Assembly: GCA_015231595.1 (NCBI GenBank)
Contig: JADGBH010000039.1
Span: forward strand, 1-41,223
From: Desulfobacterales bacterium
Lineage (GTDB): Bacteria > Desulfobacterota > Desulfobacteria > Desulfobacterales > JADGBH01
DNA: 41,223 nucleotides
Direction: 5' to 3'
Below are positions 1 to 8,585 of this stretch, piece by piece. The notes below the pieces were generated by a model. That model was not told the origin of the DNA and searched no databases. It saw only the letters and a program-made list of their open reading frames with translations. The position numbers and the translations under genes were made by a program. The first letter of the stretch is position 1, and every line of letters begins with the position of its first letter.

Positions 1-67
1 TCTATATTTTGCATATTGCATGTCGTTTATATATATAGTATCAATACAAATATCAACGAAAAAATGG

Positions 68-122
68 TTTTCAATCAGTTTTTTGCCTTCGCTATCGCTC
101 AGACTAAAAAAATGATTGAAAA
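68..122. repeat. AT-rich inverted repeat
   Basis: The arms ttttcaatca (68-77) and tgattgaaaa (113-122) are perfect reverse complements. After one mismatch the stem continues with six T facing six A. It lies directly beside the GC-rich hairpin at 123-165, so the two may be parts of one element end. No gene was found in positions 1-146. Confidence 0.6.
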
Positions 123-165
123 TTGCCGTAAAGCCCCTGCCTTTAGGCATGGGGCTTTACGGCAA
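123..165. repeat. Perfect 15-bp hairpin, IS200/IS605-like end structure
   Basis: The arms ttgccgtaaagcccc (123-137) and ggggctttacggcaa (151-165) pair perfectly. An inner tgcc/ggca stem closes on a four-base loop. The cctttagg-type tip next to a run of C or G resembles the subterminal hairpins of IS200/IS605-family elements and the end of TnpB-associated guide RNAs. No tnpA or tnpB is visible, so this would be a solo end or a domesticated copy. The family assignment is by resemblance only; the hairpin itself is certain. Confidence 0.5.
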
Positions 166-338
166 AGTTTGTAAAATTTGGAAATGATGGTCTTTCCTTG
201 ATACAACGCATTAATAATTTTAATAAATTGGGAATTCTTTCGGATTTAAAAAAGACTATTAAAGCGAGCAATAACTTAGATTCAATAAAACAAGCTATTC
301 AGAATTTTGAAAATTCAGAAGTACATGTAGCTTCCTGA
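147..338 (+). pseudogene. C-terminal gene remnant, possibly Rpn/transposase-like
   Basis: An open frame with no plausible start runs out of the hairpin to a TGA at 336-338, and an in-frame TAG lies at 144-146 inside the hairpin loop. The peptide has an FGxxGLxLIQRI-like stretch followed by an amphipathic helical tail (LKKTIKASNNLDSIKQ). This layout recalls the C-termini of Rpn-family (YhgA-like) recombination-promoting nucleases. The start is missing, apparently cut off at the hairpin. I infer a decayed gene; the family is uncertain. Confidence 0.4.
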
Positions 339-380
339 TTTGTGACGAAAAAGTTGTCTGATTATATAAGGACATCAATT

Positions 381-653
381 ATGACTATAAATACTGAAAA
401 AAAATTACCAGATTGTTTTGGAATACTTGACATTGTTTTTCCAAAAGGTAAAGATAATTTACGGCACAGTCCTGAGTCTTGTTTAGAATGCACTTTAAAA
501 ACTGAATGCCTGAAAAAAGCAATGCAAGGAGAAGGAGGTGTTAAAATAAAGGAAGAATCTTTAGAGAGAGCGTATCAATCAGGTGTTATAGGTTTTTTTG
601 AAAGATGGTCTAAAAAAAAATATTTAACAAATAAAATGAAACAAATAAAATGA
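381..653 (+). CDS. Small four-cysteine protein of unknown function
   Basis: A 90-residue protein. ATG 381 is preferred over an upstream GTG at 342 because an AAGGA-type ribosome site (368-372) sits about eight bases before it. Cysteines at 12, 34, 37 and 43 include a CLEC pair and a further TEC, which suggests a small metal site. The C-terminal half is basic (lysine-rich) and shows no membrane segment or signal peptide. The stop overlaps an in-frame ATG ahead of pgk, so the two genes are probably co-transcribed. I do not recognise a named family. Confidence 0.65.
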   Translation: MTINTEKKLPDCFGILDIVFPKGKDNLRHSPESCLECTLKTECLKKAMQGEGGVKIKEESLERAYQSGVIGFFERWSKKKYLTNKMKQIK

Positions 654-667
654 GCAAAGGAAAAAGT

Positions 668-1855
668 ATGAAATCAATCAAAGATGTTTCAATTTCAGGT
701 AAAAGGGTTTTTATAAGAGTTGATTTTAATGTTCCATTAGATGAAAATTTGAATATTACGGATGATTCAAGAATTAGATCTGTTCTGCCAACTTTAAAAT
801 ATGGTATAGATAATAATGCAAAACTCATTATAGCTTCCCATTTAGGACGGCCGAAAGGTAAAGCGAACTCTAAATACAGCCTTGCACCAACAGTTAATGT
901 TCTTGAAAAACTTCTTGGAAAGAAAATCGTCATGGCTCAAGACTGTATAGGCCCTGAAGTTGAAAATCTTATTTCAAATATGCAGGATGGAGATATTGTT
1001 GTTCTTGAAAATTTGAGATTTCATCCTCAAGAGGAAAAAGATGAAGATGAATTTGCAAAATCTCTTGCAAAACTATGTGATGTTTATGTAAATGATGCTT
1101 TTGCTGTTTCCCATAGAGCTAATTCGTCAGTAAGAGCTATAACAAAATTTGCACCTGTGTCTGTAGCTGGTTTTCTTCTTGAAAAGGAAATTGTTTATTT
1201 TAAAAGAGCGATGGAAGACCCTGCTCGCCCACTTGTTGCAATTGTTGGAGGAGCGAAGGTTTCTACTAAGATTGGTGCTCTTGAAAATATGCTTAATCGA
1301 GTAGATAAGCTTATTATCGGTGGTGCAATGGCAAATACATTTATAAAAAGTATGGGTATGAATGTGGGAAAATCTCTTGTGGAAGAAGATTTAATACCAA
1401 CCGCTTCTGCTGTAATAAAAAAAGCGGCAGAAAAAAATATAAAATTATATCTCCCTGTCGATGCCGTTGTTGCAACACATTTTGATGCTAAAGCTGAAAC
1501 TAAAATTGTTCCGATTCAAGAAATTCCACAAGACTGGATGGTTCTGGACATAGGACCTGCAACATCTTTTCTTTTTTCTGAAGCATTATATAATGCTAAA
1601 ACAATAGTCTGGAATGGCCCAATGGGCGTTTTTGAAATGGATGCTTTTAGCAGAGGTACTTTTTCAATGGTAAGCAGCGTTACAAGTTCCTATGCTCTTA
1701 CAATTGTTGGTGGAGGAGATACTGATGTGGCGATTCATAAATCTGGAGAATCTGATAAAATAAGCTATATTTCAACTGGTGGAGGCGCTTTTCTCGAATT
1801 ATTAGAAGGTAAAGCACTTCCTGGAGTAGTAGCTCTTGAAGAAGCTCAAAAATAA
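668..1855 (+). CDS. pgk: Phosphoglycerate kinase
   Basis: A complete 395-residue phosphoglycerate kinase, transferring phosphate between 1,3-bisphosphoglycerate and ADP in cytoplasmic glycolysis or gluconeogenesis. Clear motifs are [11 protein letters not shown] near the N-terminus, SHLGRPKG, the lid-side [11 protein letters not shown] and the nucleotide-loop run VGGGDTDVA with [13 protein letters not shown] near the C-terminus. Length fits the family. An upstream in-frame ATG at 650 exists, but ATG 668 follows an AAAGG site at the right distance and gives the usual MKSIKDV-type start. The gene overlaps the small cysteine protein at its upstream limit. Confidence 0.97.
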   Translation: MKSIKDVSISGKRVFIRVDFNVPLDENLNITDDSRIRSVLPTLKYGIDNNAKLIIASHLGRPKGKANSKYSLAPTVNVLEKLLGKKIVMAQDCIGPEVENLISNMQDGDIVVLENLRFHPQEEKDEDEFAKSLAKLCDVYVNDAFAVSHRANSSVRAITKFAPVSVAGFLLEKEIVYFKRAMEDPARPLVAIVGGAKVSTKIGALENMLNRVDKLIIGGAMANTFIKSMGMNVGKSLVEEDLIPTASAVIKKAAEKNIKLYLPVDAVVATHFDAKAETKIVPIQEIPQDWMVLDIGPATSFLFSEALYNAKTIVWNGPMGVFEMDAFSRGTFSMVSSVTSSYALTIVGGGDTDVAIHKSGESDKISYISTGGGAFLELLEGKALPGVVALEEAQK

Positions 1856-1876
1856 AAAATGTAATCTTTTTTAAGT

Positions 1877-1931
1877 TTTTTTGTAGGGGGCGACCGGTCG
1901 GTCGCCTAAAATTAATACTTACCTACAAAAA
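1877..1931. repeat. Nested palindromic repeat downstream of pgk
   Basis: Outer arms tttttgtagg and cctacaaaaa enclose an inner perfect palindrome ggcgaccggtcggtcgcc (1889-1906). The same gtaggggcgaccgg unit recurs as an inverted pair at 28915-28989, so this is a dispersed REP-like family. It may also slow or end transcription after pgk, but no clean T-tract follows the inner stem. Confidence 0.75.
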
Positions 1932-1975
1932 TAAAAATTAATTTTCTCAAACATAATTAAGGATAGGGCAAAAAA

Positions 1976-3037
1976 GTGACATACTGGGGACTTAGAGATG
2001 AACTTAGCAGAGCGCATAAATTGAGGCGTTCATATTATGAATTATTAAGGGATGGGCTTGACGAATATATAATTGATTATGCTCTTACAGAATCGTATAA
2101 AAATTTTAAGGAAAAAAATATACCTTATCCTTTTGTTGAAAAAAGAGAGCTTAAACCAAAAGCTCGTCTTCCAAATACAGAATATGAAGCTCAAAATTCT
2201 TTTTTGATAATTTTTATGGAAGATTTAATTCCAGATCTACATAAAAAATATATTAGATTTTTTGATGTAAACAAAACCCTTAAATCAAATCTTCTTCAAA
2301 CCGATTCTTTATCACTCGACGATGAATTTGATAGAAGTCAGAAATATATTGAATCTGCCCATTTTTTTAATTTTTTAAAAATGTTACTTCCAATTGATTA
2401 TGCCCTTCTTATACAAAGGGATTCAGCAACTAAATCAAAAGACCGATATGCTGTTACCCATTTTCATGTGAAAATAGACTGGCCTATAGCAGATGCTGCT
2501 GAAGATCTTGCAAGAAGCCTTCGCTATATTTCAAAAGATTTATATGAAAAAGGGGATAAATATGCAGAAGACATTCAACGGAAATTTTTTGAATATTATG
2601 GAATGCCTTTAACAGTTGGAGGTAGAAGAACCGCAGCAGCAGTGGCCGCACAGTATTTAAAAAGAATTCCTTGCATATCAACTATATATGTCGGAAGCAG
2701 TGAATCCAGATATTTACTTAAAGTTTGTGAACAAGGAATTTCTAAAATTGTATTAATGAAGTTTACAGAAAATGAGGTAGCTCAAATATCTGGAATCAAT
2801 AATTTTAACCTTGATGAATTTAAAAAAAATTATGTCGTTTTAGAAGATGAAACAGATTTAATATGCATATTTAAAACAAGCTACGCGCATACTGCTCATG
2901 CCCGATATCCTGAAGATGGAAAATTACGGGAAATTAACCCTGACCTTTATTGGATTACTGTTGATGCTCAACAAATTTTGCCGAAGCCTGGAGTTTGGGA
3001 GTTTCCTCCTATTAACGCTAATATTATTTATGCATAA
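1976..3037 (+). CDS. Hypothetical protein, 353 residues
   Basis: An unrecognised soluble protein with a GTG start; an AGGG site lies about seven bases upstream. There is no signal peptide and no membrane span. The N-terminal third is charged and helical. The central part has a hydrophobic LLPIDYALLIQRD strand and a THFHVKIDWPIADAAEDLA stretch. Near residue 220 is a GGRRTAAAVAAQYLKR helix, followed by alternating strands that could form a small alpha/beta domain. A palindrome follows its stop, then the hydrogenase operon on the same strand. The intact frame and normal base use argue that it is real; I assign no function. Confidence 0.75.
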   Translation: MTYWGLRDELSRAHKLRRSYYELLRDGLDEYIIDYALTESYKNFKEKNIPYPFVEKRELKPKARLPNTEYEAQNSFLIIFMEDLIPDLHKKYIRFFDVNKTLKSNLLQTDSLSLDDEFDRSQKYIESAHFFNFLKMLLPIDYALLIQRDSATKSKDRYAVTHFHVKIDWPIADAAEDLARSLRYISKDLYEKGDKYAEDIQRKFFEYYGMPLTVGGRRTAAAVAAQYLKRIPCISTIYVGSSESRYLLKVCEQGISKIVLMKFTENEVAQISGINNFNLDEFKKNYVVLEDETDLICIFKTSYAHTAHARYPEDGKLREINPDLYWITVDAQQILPKPGVWEFPPINANIIYA

Positions 3038-3040
3038 TTT

Positions 3041-3070
3041 AAAATTATTGATATAATTATCAATAATTTT
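3041..3070. promoter_or_regulatory. Perfect AT-rich palindrome before the hydrogenase operon
   Basis: The arms aaaattattgata (3041-3053) and tatcaataatttt (3058-3070) are separated by taat. The half-site ttattgata recurs at 3121-3129. It may be the transcription end of the preceding gene or an operator for the hydrogenase operon that starts at 3186. The spacing between TTGAT and ATCAA is six bases, so it is not a standard FNR site. Confidence 0.5.
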
Positions 3071-3074
3071 ATTA

Positions 3075-3131
3075 TATAGTTAAGGCTAAAAATATTAAAT
3101 GTAGAGCATTTTATATTTTATTATTGATAAT
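3075..3131 (-). repeat. Degenerate copy of the tatttttagcctta repeat
   Basis: The reverse complement carries aatatttttagccttaact, the core of the dispersed family found at 17858-17944, 29608-29697, 30633-30720 and 31027-31046. The ends are poorly conserved, so the limits given are approximate. Confidence 0.4.
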
Positions 3132-3185
3132 ATATTAATTATTTTAAGATTAAATATTTTAATTTATTGAAATAAAGGAAGTAAT

Positions 3186-4124
3186 ATGTCCAGAACAATC
3201 TACTGGCTGCAATGTGGCGCATGTGGAGGAGACAGTATGGGGCTTTTGAGTATGGAATCTCCAGATATTTTAGAGCTTTTAAAGCTTCTTGATATCGAAA
3301 TACTCTGGCATCCATCTTTGTCAAACGCTAAAGCCTCTTTCCATAGATCTTTGCTTGAAGCTATATTTTCAGGTGAGCAAAGCCTTGATATATTATGTGT
3401 TGAAGGCTCTGTCATAAGAGGTCCAGGAGGAACAGGCATGTATGATACCTTTGAAGGAAAACCTAAAAAAGATCTTGTCGGGGGATTAGTTAAACATGCA
3501 AAGGCTGTTGTTGCTGTTGGGACTTGCGCAAGTTTTGGCGGAATTGGATCAGATGGAGAGATAGAAGCTACAGGTCTTCAGTTTTTAAAGCGAAATAAAG
3601 GAGGCTTTCTTGGAGCAGAGTTTAAAACAACTTCAGGACTCCCTGTTATTAATCTGCCGGGTTGTCCTTGTCATTATGATGTTTTAGCTGGAATCTTGTC
3701 ATCAGTTTGCTATGGAATGCCAATTCCGCTTAATCAATATAATTCGCCATTGGAATGGTATAATATGTTAATCCATCAAGGATGCGTCCGTAATGAGTAT
3801 CATGAATATCGAGTAGAAGAACCTGATTTTGGAGATAAAGGATGTCTTTTTTTTCATATGGGGTGCAGAGGTCCTCTGTCATACGGTCCTTGCAATAAAT
3901 TACTTTGGAATAAACGAAGTTCAAAGACACGTATCGGTGTTCCTTGCGTTGGTTGTACAAGTCCTGATTTTCCACAAAACTATCCTTTCTTTAAAACACG
4001 TAACATTGCTGGTATTCCAATAGAGCTTCCTGACGGTATAGATAGGGCTCATTATTTAGCCTATAAGAGCATGGCGGCTGCAGCTGCTCCCGAGAGATTG
4101 AAAAAGAGGCAAACAAATATATAA
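3186..4124 (+). CDS. [NiFe] hydrogenase small subunit, cytoplasmic, putative H2-sensor type
   Basis: The 312-residue electron-transfer subunit of a [NiFe] hydrogenase. It starts directly at the cluster-binding domain with no Tat signal peptide, so it stays in the cytoplasm. Proximal cluster ligands are C10 and C13 (CGAC), C114 (VGTCASFGG) and C160 (PGCP). Distal ligands are H197, C200, C220 and C227. Medial ligands are C236, C254 and C257 (GVPCVGC). No transmembrane tail follows. These features fit group 2 hydrogenases (cyanobacterial uptake and HupU/HoxB regulatory enzymes). The large subunit starts 21 bases downstream and a histidine kinase follows it, which favours a sensory role over energy metabolism. 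Confidence 0.9.
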   Translation: MSRTIYWLQCGACGGDSMGLLSMESPDILELLKLLDIEILWHPSLSNAKASFHRSLLEAIFSGEQSLDILCVEGSVIRGPGGTGMYDTFEGKPKKDLVGGLVKHAKAVVAVGTCASFGGIGSDGEIEATGLQFLKRNKGGFLGAEFKTTSGLPVINLPGCPCHYDVLAGILSSVCYGMPIPLNQYNSPLEWYNMLIHQGCVRNEYHEYRVEEPDFGDKGCLFFHMGCRGPLSYGPCNKLLWNKRSSKTRIGVPCVGCTSPDFPQNYPFFKTRNIAGIPIELPDGIDRAHYLAYKSMAAAAAPERLKKRQTNI

Positions 4125-4145
4125 AACCAAAGGAGTTTTTATTTT

Positions 4146-5636
4146 ATGTCAAAAATGAAGATAAACATTCCATTGAATCGTGTTGAAGGCGATCTTGAAA
4201 TTTCGGTGGATATTGATAATGGAATAGTTTCTGATGCATGGAGTTCAGGGACTCTGTATCGTGGTTTTGAAAAAATTCTTTTAGGCCGTGGCGCTATGGA
4301 CGGACTTGTTATTACTCCTCGTATTTGTGGAATATGCAGTACAAGTCATTTGACAGCTGCAGCTAAAGCTTTGGATGCAGTGGTAAAAGTAAATCCGCCG
4401 CCTGATGCTATAAGAATTAGAAATATTGTTCAGATGACTGAGCATATTCAAAGTGATATACGTCATGCTTTCCTTATGTTTGCAGTAGATTTTGTAAATC
4501 AGGCATATAAAAAATCACCTTTGTTTGAAGAAGCGGTCCGTCGATATGAACCATTTAAAGGTGAAACAGTTATACAAACAATCAAGGAAACAAAAAAACT
4601 TATTGAAATTATAGCTATTATTGGCGGACAATGGCCTCATTCATCTTATATGGTTCCAGGAGGCATTGTTTCAGTACCTAGCGCTTCAGATCTTCTTCAA
4701 TGCCGACTTCTTTTAAATCAATATCGAAATTGGTATGAAAAGCGTATCATTGGATGCAGTTTGGAACGTTTCAAGGAAATAATAAGTGTCGCGGATCTTA
4801 ATGCATGGCTGGAAGAATGTAATTCCCATTGGGAAAGCGATTTGGGTTTTTATATAAGATTTACTCGAGCTATGGGGCTTGACAAAATCGGTCGTGGACA
4901 TGATTTTTTACTTAGCTATGGTTCTCTTGATTTACCAAGTGATACAAAAATTAAAGGATCAAAAGATCAAAATTTTTTAATTCCATCTGGATTTATCAAC
5001 AATAAAAGCATAGATGAATTTAATAGCAGTAAGATAACTGAACATGTAGCTTATTCTTGGTATATGGATCATGAAGGAGGAAAGCATCCTTTTGATGGAG
5101 AAACAAAACCTTATGCAACAGGAAATGAAAGCAGAAAATATTCATGGTCAAAAGCTCCAAGATACGATGGATTTGCAGCAGAAACAGGTCCTCTTGCCGA
5201 AATGGTCATTTCAGGAAACAAGCTCATTGATGATCTTATCACTTGCAAAGGCATCAGTGTTTTTGTCCGAGAACTTGCACGCATCATAAGAAGTATAGAA
5301 CTTATACCGATTATTGAAACATGGATATCTGAGGTAAGTTGTAATGGTAATTTTTATAAATCCCCAGGAGAAATTATTGAAGGTGAAGGTTATGGATTGA
5401 CCCATGCAAGCAGAGGAGCTCTTGGACATTGGGTAAAAATTAAAGATGGAAAAATTTTGCATTACCAGATAATTACTCCAACAGCATGGAATGCTTCTCC
5501 ACGGGATTCTGATGGAATAAGAGGTCCGATAGAAGAAGCTTTGGTAGGAACGCCAGTTCAAGATATTTCCAATCCAATTGAAGTAGGACATATAGTTAGA
5601 TCCTTTGACGTTTGCCTTGTTTGTACAGTGCATTAA
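4146..5636 (+). CDS. [NiFe] hydrogenase large subunit, no C-terminal extension, putative H2 sensor
   Basis: The 496-residue catalytic or sensing subunit. The L1 motif is RICGICSTSH, with C61, C64 and H68. The L2 motif is DVCLVCTVH, with C490 and C493, and the protein stops exactly at H496. Most enzymes have DPC and a further peptide removed by a maturation protease; here valine replaces proline and no peptide remains. Absence of this peptide is known for regulatory H2 sensors (HoxC/HupV). Both L2 cysteines are TGC/TGT, not selenocysteine codons. An AAAGGAG site precedes the ATG. The next gene, a soluble kinase, begins 15 bases after the stop. HydDB group 2b or 2c would fit best, but a phylogeny would be needed. 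Confidence 0.9.
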   Translation: MSKMKINIPLNRVEGDLEISVDIDNGIVSDAWSSGTLYRGFEKILLGRGAMDGLVITPRICGICSTSHLTAAAKALDAVVKVNPPPDAIRIRNIVQMTEHIQSDIRHAFLMFAVDFVNQAYKKSPLFEEAVRRYEPFKGETVIQTIKETKKLIEIIAIIGGQWPHSSYMVPGGIVSVPSASDLLQCRLLLNQYRNWYEKRIIGCSLERFKEIISVADLNAWLEECNSHWESDLGFYIRFTRAMGLDKIGRGHDFLLSYGSLDLPSDTKIKGSKDQNFLIPSGFINNKSIDEFNSSKITEHVAYSWYMDHEGGKHPFDGETKPYATGNESRKYSWSKAPRYDGFAAETGPLAEMVISGNKLIDDLITCKGISVFVRELARIIRSIELIPIIETWISEVSCNGNFYKSPGEIIEGEGYGLTHASRGALGHWVKIKDGKILHYQIITPTAWNASPRDSDGIRGPIEEALVGTPVQDISNPIEVGHIVRSFDVCLVCTVH

Positions 5637-5651
5637 GGAGATTTATAAACA

Positions 5652-8204
5652 GTGAAAACTAAAATTGATGTATTACAGGAGGAAAATGCTCTTCTTAAAG
5701 AAGAAATTGAGATCGCCCGAAAAGCTTCTGAAATAACAGCTGAACTTGTAGTTGAGCAGTTTGTTAAAATGGAAGAAATACACCTAAGGCTTGAAGAGAA
5801 AGCATCAATTGAACAAGAATTGAGGGAAAGACTTTCTGAAGAACTGCATGAGTCTGAAAAAAGGGAACGCGATCTGGCACAGGCACGAGTAGCGGCGGAT
5901 GCAGCTAATCGTGCAAAAAGTACTTTTTTAGCAAATATGAGTCACGAGTTGCGGACGCCAATGAATGCTATTATCGGTTACAGCGAGATGTTGACTGAAG
6001 AGGCGGAGGATTTAGGTAATGATGAATTCATACCGGATTTAAAAAAAATCAATTCGGCTGGCAAGCACTTGCTGGCGCTCATCAATGATATTCTTGATTT
6101 TTCAAAAATTGAAGCTGGCAAGATGGAGCTTTACCTTGAAACTTTTGATATCAATAAAATGATTAATGATGTTACAGTTACCATTTATCCACTTATTGAA
6201 AAAAACTCCAATAATCTTAAAGTTAATTGTCCTAATGATCTTGGCTCTATGAAAGCTGATTTAACTAAGGTTCGACAAGCACTTTTTAATTTGTTAAGCA
6301 ATGCCTCCAAGTTTACAAAACAAGGTACTATAACTCTTGATGTTTCTAAAAAATCATCATCAGATGGCGATTGGCTGACATTCAGAGTTATTGATACAGG
6401 CATTGGCATGACTCCTGAACAGCAAAAAAAATTGTTTCAAGCCTTTTCACAAGCTGATGCTTCAACAACTCGTCAATTTGGCGGAACTGGATTAGGACTC
6501 GCAATAAGCCGGCATGTCTGTCAACTTATGGGTGGAGATATCACAGTAGAAAGCGAAATAGGCAAAGGTTCGACTTTTTCAATAAGACTTCCAGTAGAAG
6601 TTATAATCGAAAAAGTTGAAGATATTGAAAATCTTCCTAAAAAACTAACTGATATTACGGCATCTAATAATTTGAACATGATTTTGGTTATTGACGATGA
6701 TCAAAAAGCAAGAGAAATGGTAACCCGTATTCTAACAAAGGAAAAATTTAAAGTTGCTTCAGCAGGAAATGGCGAAGAAGGTTTAAAATTGGCTCAGGAA
6801 ATTCATCCTGATGTCATCATTCTTGATATATTAATGCCTGGTATGGATGGCTGGGCTGTATTGGCTGCATTGAAAGCAAATCCTGAGCTCGCTGATATTC
6901 CGGTTGTAATGCTTTCTGTTTTAGATGAAGAAAACATTGGCTTTGCTCTTGGTGCATCAGACTATTTAACAAAACCTGTTGACCGTGATCGTCTTTTTTT
7001 TGTGCTTAAAAAATTTTTCCCATCAGGCGTTTCAGGCTCAATACTTATTGTTGAAGATGATTTGGTAACCCGTAATATGATGCGCCGTATGCTTGAAAAA
7101 GAAGGTTTGTCAGTAACTGAGGCTCATAATGGTCGAGTGGGTCTTGAAATGGTAGCTAAAGTTAAACCATCATTAGTTCTGTTGGATTTGATGATGCCTG
7201 AAATGGATGGATTTCAATTTGTTGAAGAGATGCGAAAACAAGAAGCTTATCGTTTAATTCCTATTATTGTACTTACTGCAAAAGATCTTACTTTAGAGGA
7301 TAGACAGAAACTTGATGGATATGTTAAGCTTGTTGTTCAGAAAGGATCATATAAACATCAGGATCTTATAAGAGAATTACGTAATTTAGTTTCAATCCAA
7401 AATTTTACTGAAAAGACAGTTTATTCAAAGCATTCGTCTCATGATTTGAATAAAGTTTTAGTTATTGATGATGATCCGAAAATACACGATTTATTAACCA
7501 GAGCTTTGACCAAAGAACGATTTGAAGTAATAACCGCCTCAACAGGAGAAGACGGCATACGTCTTGCTAAAGAATTAAAACCGCTGGCAATAACATGCGA
7601 TGTTCTTATGCCTGGCATGGATGGATGGACAGTTTTGAAAACTTTAAAAGCAGACCCTGGTACTGCCGACATTCCAGTTATTATGCTTACTGTATTAGAC
7701 GATAAAAAATACGGATTTAGCCTTGGTGCAACGGATTATCTCAACAAGCCTGTTGATCGTGACGGTTTGCTTGCGATACTCAAAAAATATCGTGCTGATA
7801 TGGTATCTGGTCATGTCTTGATCGTAGAAGATGATGCGTCAACTAGAGATATGCTGCGTCGGATCATTACAAAAGAAGGATGGAATGTAGTAGAAGCAGA
7901 AAATGGTCGTATAGCGCTTGAACAAGTTACAAAAAATTTACCGTCATTAATTTTATTGGATTTAATGATGCCTGAAATGGATGGCTTTGCCTTTATTGAA
8001 GAATTTCGCAAACTGAAAGATTCTCGCTCCATACCTATCGTGGTCATTACAGCAAAAGACTTAACTCAGGAAGATAGAAATCAATTAGATGGTCATGTTA
8101 AACGAATTATTCAAAAAGGAGATTATACAAGCGAAAATCTGCTTAATGAATTGTGTATTTTAATATCTGCTTATATTAAAAATGAAGAAATGAAGGAGTC
8201 ATAA
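5652..8204 (+). CDS. Soluble hybrid histidine kinase with four receiver domains
   Basis: An 850-residue cytoplasmic kinase with a GTG start; AAGGAG overlaps the hydrogenase stop. The order is: N-terminal coiled coil (about 5-85), HisKA with H98 in SHELRTP, HATPase with N217, DTGIGM (248-253) and GGTGLGL (277-283), then receivers with phospho-acceptors D392, D512, D650 and D770. No PAS, GAF or membrane segment exists, so the input must come from a partner protein, and the adjacent hydrogenase is the obvious candidate. Receivers 1 and 3 resemble each other ([24 protein letters not shown]), as do 2 and 4 ([12 protein letters not shown]), so a receiver pair was duplicated. Receivers 2 and 4 have QKG where KP is usual. 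Confidence 0.93.
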   Translation: MKTKIDVLQEENALLKEEIEIARKASEITAELVVEQFVKMEEIHLRLEEKASIEQELRERLSEELHESEKRERDLAQARVAADAANRAKSTFLANMSHELRTPMNAIIGYSEMLTEEAEDLGNDEFIPDLKKINSAGKHLLALINDILDFSKIEAGKMELYLETFDINKMINDVTVTIYPLIEKNSNNLKVNCPNDLGSMKADLTKVRQALFNLLSNASKFTKQGTITLDVSKKSSSDGDWLTFRVIDTGIGMTPEQQKKLFQAFSQADASTTRQFGGTGLGLAISRHVCQLMGGDITVESEIGKGSTFSIRLPVEVIIEKVEDIENLPKKLTDITASNNLNMILVIDDDQKAREMVTRILTKEKFKVASAGNGEEGLKLAQEIHPDVIILDILMPGMDGWAVLAALKANPELADIPVVMLSVLDEENIGFALGASDYLTKPVDRDRLFFVLKKFFPSGVSGSILIVEDDLVTRNMMRRMLEKEGLSVTEAHNGRVGLEMVAKVKPSLVLLDLMMPEMDGFQFVEEMRKQEAYRLIPIIVLTAKDLTLEDRQKLDGYVKLVVQKGSYKHQDLIRELRNLVSIQNFTEKTVYSKHSSHDLNKVLVIDDDPKIHDLLTRALTKERFEVITASTGEDGIRLAKELKPLAITCDVLMPGMDGWTVLKTLKADPGTADIPVIMLTVLDDKKYGFSLGATDYLNKPVDRDGLLAILKKYRADMVSGHVLIVEDDASTRDMLRRIITKEGWNVVEAENGRIALEQVTKNLPSLILLDLMMPEMDGFAFIEEFRKLKDSRSIPIVVITAKDLTQEDRNQLDGHVKRIIQKGDYTSENLLNELCILISAYIKNEEMKES

Positions 8205-8208
8205 TAAT

Positions 8209-8580
8209 ATGGTTAAAATACTTTTAGTAGAAGATAATGAAATGAATCGTGATATGTTATCAAGGCGTTTGATGCGTAAAGGTTATAATGTTATAATAGC
8301 AGTTGATGGTAAGGAGGGTATTTCTATGGCTCAATCAGAAGCACCTGATCTTATACTTATGGATATGAGCTTACCAGTTTTAGACGGTTGGACAGCAACA
8401 AGACAACTGAAATCAGCTTCTGAAACCAATTCAATTCCTATTATTGCACTGACTGCTCATGCCATGTCAGGCGATAAAGAGAAAGCTTTAGAATCAGGCT
8501 GCGACGATTATGACAGTAAACCTATAGAATTTCCTCGACTTCTTGGCAAAATTGATTCTTTATTAAATAAAGGAAAATAA
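8209..8580 (+). CDS. Single-domain response regulator (CheY/DivK-like)
   Basis: A 123-residue stand-alone receiver. It shows the acidic pocket (LLVEDNEMNRDM), the phospho-acceptor Asp in LILMDMSLP, the switch threonine in IIALTAHAM and the lysine in DSKP. No output domain is present, so it would act as a phosphate shuttle or by protein contact. Its start lies four bases after the hybrid kinase stop and the HD-GYP protein follows after five bases, so all are translated from one message. Within a relay it could carry phosphate from the kinase to the HisKA-like histidines of the next protein; this is inference. Confidence 0.93.
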   Translation: MVKILLVEDNEMNRDMLSRRLMRKGYNVIIAVDGKEGISMAQSEAPDLILMDMSLPVLDGWTATRQLKSASETNSIPIIALTAHAMSGDKEKALESGCDDYDSKPIEFPRLLGKIDSLLNKGK

Positions 8581-8585
8581 TAATT

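Noticed and set aside
3046..3065. FNR/Crp-type operator
   Set aside because: TTGAT and ATCAA are present but separated by six bases, not four.
5613..5633. Possible selenocysteine in the hydrogenase L2 motif
   Set aside because: Both L2 cysteine codons read TGC and TGT, with a normal TAA stop after the histidine.
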